From Rhodosporidiobolus odoratus (lineage: Eukaryota; Basidiomycota; Microbotryomycetes; Sporidiobolales; Sporidiobolaceae), in assembly GCA_034387635.1 (NCBI GenBank), contig JAOANU010000018.1, forward strand, positions 186,001 to 250,000: 64,000 nucleotides of DNA, in the 5' to 3' direction. Made by a program: the position numbers and the translations under genes. The first letter of the stretch is position 1, and each line of letters starts with the position of its first letter. The notes under the pieces were generated by a model. It searched no databases. It saw nothing but the letters and a program-made list of their open reading frames with translations, and was not told the DNA's origin. Shown piece after piece: positions 57,043 through 64,000 of the stretch.

Positions 57043-58059
57043 CTATTGCTCCTCCTTCGGAGTAGGCGCGTCCCTACGCCTCACCTCTGTCAAGCCGAGC
57101 TTGAAGCCTCCCTTGGGCACACCTTCGCCCCTCCTCCTCTTGATGGTCTTGCCTGCGTCCATATACCCCTCGCTCTCCGCCTCACTCTCGACTGGCGTTG
57201 TGGTTTCTCCCTCGAAGAGCGGTCCTTCCAGCCCGACTGAAGCAGCACGATCACGAGACATCCTCGTCGTGAACGTGTCGCCGCTGCTTGTGCTGCTGGG
57301 CGACGCAGTGGACCGTACTGAGGACGTGGAGGCGTTGTGGGCATGAGAACGGGCGGAAGAGGAAGAGACCAGGGCAGAATCTGTAGCGGTCTGGCAGGCG
57401 GGGAAGTGGGAGTACGAGTCGGCTTCGTCGTGGAGAACCAAACGTATACTGCTGCTCGGTGAAGAGGGGGCGGAAGACGTATCGGAGGCAGAGGATGAGG
57501 TAGAAGAGGGGATCATGTTGCCACCGTCGACCGGTGATGGCGAGGAATGGTCGACTGCGCCGGGTGCCGGAACGAGGAGTGAAGGCGGTTCGGGGTCCTT
57601 GAATCGTACGCTGCGAAGTCGACGTTGCGCAATGATAAGTTAGGCTCTGTTTAGCTGCGGTTTTCTTTTCGGCTAGCGGCGATGCTCCAGCATAGATAGG
57701 GTGAAATGACGAGATTACGCACGTCGAAGCGTATCCCAGTGGCCTCAGTAGCAGCTTGAAGAAGAACCAGCCCACTACATCAATCTATCAACCTCACAAA
57801 GCGATGTCAGCCTTGCTAGTCCGTGGTCCGAGGAGGAGGGAAGTGAGAAGAGGCAACGTACGAGTGTCAACGCCATGACGGGGGCGAACATGCAGACTGC
57901 CATAACCCTAAAGAGACTGGGCAGGAACTGTATTCCTTCCGGCAGCTCATGGTGCGACACGACCAAGAAGCGGGAGGAAACGGCGGCGAAGTCTCGAGAC
58001 GAAGAGGGAGTAAGAGGGAAGGCGTGCAGGAGGAGGTGCTTGGCCGAGTCGAGGACCAT
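57043..58059 (-). CDS. Small membrane protein of unknown function
   Basis: Not recognised. Exons (complement) 57862-58059, 57723-57784, 57043-57610; 275 aa. One strongly hydrophobic stretch spans the first splice junction (VMAVCMFAPVMALTL | IDVVGWFFFKLL), followed by LLRPLGYAST, so a single transmembrane helix around residues 50-80 is likely. The C-terminal 190 residues are Ser/Thr-rich and polar with a basic KTIKRRRGEG patch, probably cytosolic. The first acceptor was taken as gttgatag because it is the only one in phase with the GTACGT donor. Start ATG at 58059; the frame is open further upstream only without ATG. Confidence 0.55.
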
Positions 58060-59732
58060 CGGGAGTGGCGCACTGACGGTGGAAGGTATCGTGCGGCAAA
58101 GTGAGCAGGAAAGAGCGGAGGGAAGAAGGGAGGAGGAGAAATTGAGGGCCCCCAAGAGATGAGACAAAACTCCTCTCCTCGTCTGGCGTATCTATGTAAC
58201 CTGGTCTTGATATGCAAAGCCTGTGCTCCTAGACAACTACCCGCTGCATCGCGCAACTAAAAGGGGAACCCCGCGCTGCATTGTGAACTCAGCTGCACAT
58301 CTCCCCGCCTTTCTCTTCCCGCTTCTCGTCCCGACCTCGATCCCGGCACCGCTCGTCCTGGTGCAGGCGCTCTTGAGGGCACACACGGCGATTGCACAAA
58401 CGTCGTTCTGGACTGACCTGCCTTTGGCGCTGGTATTGCCCCGGCAGGATTGCCTCTCCTCGTCAGGTAGAAAACCATGAATTGGAGCTGCCGTAGACTG
58501 CCGGGACAGTGCCGGGACGCCTCGAGAAGAAGTGCACGCCGGTCTCCGAGCCACGGAACTATCGATCCCTTCTCCTGCCAACCCCGTTCGGCAGTCAGTA
58601 CGCCAGTCGCTACAGGAAAACGTCAGAAGAAGACATTTTCCCAGCGAGAAGAGCATGGCGGCGACGAGCCGCAACTATATCACAGGCTGTACAGGCAGAA
58701 GCAGCAGACAGCAAACAGCGTCGACTGGGATAAGCTGGACGGAGAAGCGAGGCTCAGCGGGGAGATCAAGGTGACATACTGGAAGCCCAAAACAGATGAG
58801 CCCGTGTTCCCACCGCGGGCCAACCTGTCGCCGCCGTAACGTGTGCCCATAAGCTCCCCTGAGAATGGGTGAGCGATCGGAGGGCGTGCCTAGTGGATCC
58901 CCCTCGACGTGACAGCGCTCGTAAGCTTGTATTTTCTTTCTTCCCGAACTCCGCCTGACGCTATTCGCAGTGACTCTCGTACAGGCGATTTAAGCAATCG
59001 GATTGCCCGTGTCAGCGTAAGCTGATGGTCTTGAGTTGACATGTCACCCAATTCCGTCCACGTACACGGACCAGGCTGACTTCCCTCCTGGCCCGACAGC
59101 TCGATGCTGTGCAAGCATGCTGCGGCGTATCCTACGGCACCGTTTCAGTCACGTACTGCCAATACCTCGCCTTCTATGCTTCTTCCGTAGCGGCCTTGAC
59201 GACCTGCTTGAATCCGGCCTTTCGATTTCGCTCGCTGTCGGCTATGCTGGGAATGCCGACGCTTCCGTCATTCTGAGTCGCGCGCCTCTAGCGACCCGTG
59301 ACATCCTCCTCAGATCATTGATCTCTACATACAGCACGACCGCCGGGCCAAGACGGTCAAGCAAGGGTAGTGAAGACAGGACTGTATACGCTGGTTTGCA
59401 GGCGTCGAGGGTTTCTCGGTTGTCTGTCTACCACAATTCGCCAGCATGCCGATCGTCGAGAGCCACCTTAGGCCCCTCAGATTGCGCTGCAGCCCGACCG
59501 TTGGCGAGCTGCAGTCGACTAACGCCTTTTCGCCTCGAGTGCCCACCCAACACTTCTCTTTCGGACTTTCTCCCTTCCAGTCCTAGAGTCTTGCTCTGCG
59601 TAGCTGGTCGACCTCGTGCGTTCCTTTCTTCCTCACCTTTCCCGCTTTTCGCTGACCTTCCCTTCCTTCGCAACCAGGTCTCGAATCACACGCCCAAGCC
59701 GCTCGACTTCTCATACTGAGCTGACTCTGAGC
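58060..59732. other. Long region without a supported gene
   Basis: 1.67 kb. It contains a 120-codon open frame at 58477-58839 (+), ending KTDEPVFPPRANLSPP, and a 227-codon frame at 59036-59719 (+). Neither shows a family, clear splice partners or convincing composition. The first could be the 3' exon of a small gene beginning near 58223; I rate this low. Confidence 0.35.
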
Positions 59733-60162
59733 ATGCCGTTCTCTCTCCGCCCGTTGTTTTTCTTCGCCCTGCTCGTGCTGGTCGCCCTTCTCCACGCCGA
59801 CTTGACCGCTTCTTCGCCCACTGAAGGTGAAGTCATCCAGCGCGGCGACGTTGAGCCAGTAAGGCGGACCGTCCCCGGGTCGCAGTATCTTGAAAGAAGG
59901 AGTACTAGGGCGCTCCGATGCAAACGTGAAGGGATGAAGGCGGAAACTGTCGACGAGGTCAGGATGAAGAAGAAGCAAAAGAAACGCTGCTACTACATTG
60001 GGACGTTCTTTTACCGGTTCTTTTGCGCTATTTCTCCCATGCTACCTTCCGCGAGCAGCTATGCTGACTAGATGGTCGTGGGACAGCATCGACTGCAATG
60101 CTCCGGTCAACTCGACCAAGATCCCCTACGCTCCGCCTCAGCCGGGCGCGACGGGTGCTTAA
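59733..60162 (+). CDS. Candidate secreted peptide precursor
   Basis: No family recognised. Exons 59733-60016 and 60087-60162 (70-nt intron gttctt...ggacag); 119 aa. The start MPFSLRPLFFFALLVLVALL is a strong signal peptide, likely cut around residues 20-26. The mature part is rich in basic pairs (VRR, ERR, CKRE, KKKQKKR), as expected for Kex2-type processing in the Golgi. The most conspicuous is KKKQKKR immediately before CYYIGTFFYR, which splicing joins to IDCNAPVNSTKIPYAPP. The predicted final peptide would be about 34 aa with two cysteines. Without the intron the frame instead ends FFCAISPMLPSASSYAD. Role (defence, signalling, effector) is unknown. Confidence 0.5.
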
Positions 60163-61784
60163 GGGGCATCTCTCACACCGCCGATCGAGGGTGCGGAGGG
60201 CGCTTAGGGTGCGAGATCAAGGATCGGTGAACGAGTTCGTAGCGCCGGTCGCAACAGGTTCGAGTTGAAGCAGGTATCTGAGAAGGTCAAGAGGAGACAA
60301 CGATTGCTCCTTCCTCGCTTCCCTTCGCTCTTTCTGGCTTGCGAACAAGCATTGAAGACGGTTCCAAGCTGTCGAAGCTACACCAGAACTTATTGGATTG
60401 TAGCCATCGCTCCGACCTCCTCCGGTTGCCCTTCCTCCTTCTTCCTTTTCTTCGGTTCACACGACCTCGCTTGTCCTCTCCAGTTCGCAAGAAACACCAT
60501 GTCGTCTCATCAACCAGACTTCCTCAACCTTTCCCAGCTGAGCTCCGCCCTTTCCTCCCTTTCACCGAGCCGTCCTATACCGCCTCGCTTCTCCTCCTTC
60601 CTATCGAGATCAAGCTTCGCACCCTGGAGGAGCTCGGCATAGCGACCAGCGAGAAGAGTCTGGCCTCTCAGCGGATTGTCAGCACCATGAATCAAGAACA
60701 CAGGTGCACGTGTTCGCCCTCAACAAGTTCCTTCGAGTTGAAGGATCTCGCGAGAACCACATCTCGCTGGATCTACCGAGGCACTGAGCAGAAGCTGGAG
60801 ATGTCGAAGCCGGAGGACTAAAAGGGCAACCCAGCGAGCTGACAGGATCGGTATACCCACTGAAGAAGAAAAGAAATACAATGGAGACTAGGGTCCTCAT
60901 GGTTGCCGGCCTTGAACTTTTTCTGAGATGAGAGCCAGAGCAAGCGTACCTAGTACGGCTCGCGGCGTGACTCGAGGACAGCAGCAGGTTCGCGAGCTCC
61001 CTCGAGAGCTCGAGAGGTTGAAAAGCCGAACTGAGAAGGTCGAAGAGAGCCGCAAGTTCGACCACATTGTTGAACACGGATGCTCGGCCAGCGGGTCAGT
61101 AAGCGCGTGACGAGTGTACCATCACATCTCAGTGAAGCGCAGCTTCAACCTCGGGCTAGGCGGGAGCACATTTCGCCGTCTCGTTACTGTTTACCTCGTT
61201 CAACACGCGGTTGCATTAGGTCCTCCTCCTCTTGCGCACGTTCCAGCCCTCGAAGGCCCAGGCGAGACGGCTTACGGTACCAGGCAGCGCACCCATATCT
61301 CGTCCTTCTCGTCCGCATGCATTGCGACAAGCGGAGTCGTTACGAGACCTCACCATTCCGCTTCAGCCATTTCTCAGCCGAACCAAGCCGGTGACCTTTC
61401 TGGCGAGGAGATGTATGCCAAGATGGAAGAGCTGAAGAGCTGAAAAAGAAGAAAGTAAAACAAAGGTGCCACGAAAAAAGACTGAACAAAGAAAGAAGAG
61501 ATCAAGATGGAAGAAACCAAACGAGCGACAGTGCCTAGTCCGCAACCTAGATCAAGGTCCACTGGAGGAGAGGGGGAGACAGAGGGTATAGGCGAGAGCA
61601 AAGACCTGTATGGAGAAGAAGGAGGGCGGGAGAAGGGTATCTATAAACAATAATGAGGTTGATGAATGGGTGCCGGGGTGAAAGGTGTGAAGAGAGCGAG
61701 AGAGCGAGAGAGGCTTGGGTGTGAATGAGCCGGATACATTAAGGAATCTCAAGGGCAAAGCGGGGGCGGCATGAGGTGAAGGGT
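60163..61784. other. Region with a possible F-box fragment
   Basis: 1.6 kb without a confident gene. At 60499 an ATG opens a 47-codon frame (MSSHQPDFLNLSQLSSALSS); one frame over, at about 60560-60821, follows LLLLPIEIKLRTLEELGIAT and LKDLARTTSRWIYRG, resembling an F-box. The two look like pieces of one gene with a frame break, or separate exons with a junction I cannot place. A further open frame at 61114-61443 has no recognised content. Confidence 0.35.
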
Positions 61785-63563
61785 TTAGAGAAGACCGCAG
61801 TCTCGGAGGTTGACTTGAACGATGATGTCCTGGACCGCACTCAGCACAAAGCGGATCTGGTTAGTGTCTGCACGGAAGCATGGTCGTCAGTCATTGCGGC
61901 AGAGCCGAGGAGGGAATGAGAAAGAAACAGGAGACAACGCACCAGTCGCGCAAGTAAAGTGAGTGTAAATCTGCTTCGCCGAGCTTTGGTTCAGGCTGAC
62001 GAATCGACTCGAGAAGTAGTCGCACGCGGCCTGAAGGTCGGATCCGCCAGTGTAGTCGGGGAAAAAGGTCTCGATCGGCGACCGCGGCAGCTTGTCGCGG
62101 AACAAGTCGATCTATACGAGGAGCGAAAGTGTCAACAGGGTACTCAGGGAGGGACGACAGCGAGACGAACCTTGTTCAAGAAGAGAATGATCGACGTCCT
62201 CACGAACCAGCGCGAGTTGCAAATCGAGTCAAACAGGATCAACGCCTCCTGCATACGGTTGATGCTCTCATCCTCGTAGAGCATTTGATCGTACTCGGAA
62301 ATGGCGACGAGGAAGACGATGGCGGTAACATTTTCGAAGCAGTGGATCCACTTCTTACGCTCGGAACGCTGACCACCGACGTCGAACATGCGGTACTTGA
62401 GCTCGCCGATCTGGAAAGTCGTTTCGGTGATACCGGTGGTCTTGACACGGGAACGGAGAACGTCCTGGTCGGAGGGAACGAAGTTGCGACCGCCTATCCG
62501 GGCGATCGAGTCGAAGTAGCTGTTGACGAGCAGCGTCAGTAAGATGTCAAGCAGGGACAAAGATCGCTGATCACTCGAGTCGCCGCCAGCGCCGAACCAG
62601 GTGGCGCCTGGCAGGGCGGCCCGAAGCCAACGGGGACCCGGCCGTATAATGGAAAAAGAACGCACTATTGAGCCGAGTCATTCAGCTGGTACTCCCTTGA
62701 CCTCCCAAAGCATTCCCTGACACCCTGATCCTTCCACAACTCAATGATAGCCTCGGTAACATCGCCGGGGAGGTAATCCGCCTCGATTTGGTGAGGTTGC
62801 GACATGATCGTTTCTTGGTGTCGCGGACCCTCAGGGTTTTGCAGCGAGATGCCCATCATCTCCATGGCGTCGAGGATGACCTGTAGACGAGTAACGGGTC
62901 CGCGTCAGCTTGACAGCCCATCGAAGCTATTCCTGCCTGAAATTGCTAGAAACGGCAAGAATAGCAAGAGTCGCATAGGGGATAAAGCAGACGCACATGC
63001 ATACTCTGCACAGTGTTGGAGTAGATGATCTCCTTGTAGTTCTCACGCTCCTTGTCCGTGTAAGACCCCTCGTGAATGAGCTTCATCTGCTTCAACACGG
63101 TCGACTTGCCCGACTCTCCTGCTCCGAGTAGAAGCATCTTGCTGCTCGTTCGGACCCATCAAGAACGACGAGAGCGAGAAATTGAGGGGGTGTAGCAGGC
63201 GGGTCGAGCACAGGCGGGTCGAAAGGCGTGAGAAGAGGAGGGAAGGGGGAAAGTGGGGGAGCAGGCGGATGAGGAAGACATGCGAAAGGAAGATCGGGGC
63301 CAGTCAGAGTCTCGGGTAAGGCCCAGATTGAGGGCAGGAGCGACGTACATCTCATTTCTACGCCCGTACAATCAGATCGAACGGCAGAAGCAGCAGACAA
63401 AAGAAGGTTCACACTAAGGGTCAGCTCTCGTTCGCTGGGCTGGTCAGAGAGTAAGGAGAGAGACGAACCGCATTGCCATCCTGTCCTTCCTGAGCTGGTT
63501 CTCAATCTCATCGCTCCTTGCCTTGCTTTCCGAGTCTTCGGGTTTAGATCCTCCGCAGCCCAT
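61785..63563 (-). CDS. Heterotrimeric G-protein alpha subunit
   Basis: GTP-binding signal transducer coupled to seven-helix receptors at the plasma membrane. Exons (complement) 63469-63563, 63349-63357, 62997-63141, 62666-62880, 62171-62519, 61943-62111, 61785-61867; 354 aa, the standard length. [10 protein letters not shown] gives N-myristoylation at G2 and palmitoylation at C3. Motifs: P-loop [12 protein letters not shown], switch [13 protein letters not shown], switch [23 protein letters not shown] (G4) and FTCATDT (G5). The arginine and threonine of switch I and the catalytic glutamine of GGQ are present. The C-terminus DCGLL carries the cysteine four from the end, as in the Gi-like fungal subgroup. 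Exon 2 is a 9-nt micro-exon, needed to restore RNEIKMLLLG. The receptor is not predictable here. Confidence 0.94.
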
Positions 63564-64000
63564 GTTTGGTAAGAATGGGTGGCAGGGTAAAGGTGTAGGT
63601 GGATAGGTTGCGTGTAGCGTGAAGGAGGCCGGTAGAAGAGGTCCGGCTAGTGTTTATGGTAAGAGAGGACGAAGTTGAGTTGGAGGAGGCTGGAGCGGGT
63701 TGATTGAATGGGACAGTCCAGACGTGGGCGTGGGCGGCGGAGAAGGGGACGAGTGGAGAGGTGGTAGTGGGCAGGTCAGGGGTGTAACTAGTAGCGTGTT
63801 GTAGGTAGTCGTAGAAGAGTGGAGTAAGTAGTTGAACAGGAGACGAGGCGAGCGAGGCGGACAAAGGTAAGGCGAGGCGAGGGTTGACAAGCCAGTTAAC
63901 AACGTTTCAGTGCAGAGTCAGTTCGGTTACGCGTGGGTGTAGATCGAGAGGCTGCTCACCTGTACGCTGTATGACTTGAGAGAGAGAAGACGATATCGTA
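63564..64000. promoter_or_regulatory. Upstream region of the G-alpha gene
   Basis: 437 bp to the window end, purine-rich on the plus strand (pyrimidine-rich on the coding strand), as is common for leaders in this genome. No gene seen. Confidence 0.5.

Noticed and set aside
58237..58674. Minus-strand frame of 145 codons
   Set aside because: No hydrophobic pattern, family or splice partners beyond chance; both strands are open here.

Overview
The window looks like nuclear chromosomal DNA of a GC-rich basidiomycete yeast. The gene set and style (many 55-110 bp introns, frequent GTGCGT/GTTCGT/GTACGT donors, CTAAC-like branch points, serine/proline-rich disordered proteins) fit a red yeast of the Rhodotorula/Rhodosporidium group (Pucciniomycotina). 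That placement is inference; no marker gene here fixes the species. All gene models were spliced by hand from GT-AG junctions that keep frame and restore family motifs.

Layout. 1-6995: a bZIP transcription factor (+), a RING/TRAF-type zinc finger protein (-) and an F-box/LRR-like gene (+). About 7480-10626: arm A of a roughly 3 kb inverted repeat that carries a decayed F-box/LRR pseudogene and a tRNA-Arg(ACG). 10677-30226: a housekeeping block with an acyl-CoA-binding/ankyrin protein (ACBD6-like), an EST1/SMG6-like PIN nuclease, DPH2 (diphthamide synthesis), a coiled-coil protein of unknown function, an RCH1/SLC10A7-like membrane protein, a TA-flanked foldback MITE, and VPS8 (CORVET). About 30310-33450: arm B of the same repeat in opposite orientation, with a second decayed F-box copy and tRNA-Arg. 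33600-40447: a complete, young Ty3/gypsy chromovirus-type LTR retrotransposon with a 5-bp target duplication. 41145-41253: a third tRNA-Arg(ACG).

41662-63563: a BAHD-like acyltransferase, a Wee1-type kinase, kinesin-1 heavy chain, a large low-complexity protein, a small membrane protein, a candidate secreted peptide precursor and a G-protein alpha subunit. The genes form no operon or pathway cluster. Shared themes are membrane traffic (VPS8, kinesin), RNA decay and translation (SMG6-like, DPH2, tRNAs) and signalling (G-alpha, Wee1, bZIP).

The most notable signals are: (1) a textbook-like -1 ribosomal frameshift signal at the gag/pol junction of the retrotransposon (GGGAAAA, 5-nt spacer, 12-bp hairpin); (2) the 20-kb-spaced inverted repeat holding two differently broken F-box copies that share one in-frame TGA; (3) micro-exons of 5 and 9 nt; (4) an intron of 69 nt (multiple of three, no stop) that interrupts the bZIP basic region, so retention would change DNA binding; (5) a secreted, dibasic-rich small protein that looks like a processed peptide precursor.
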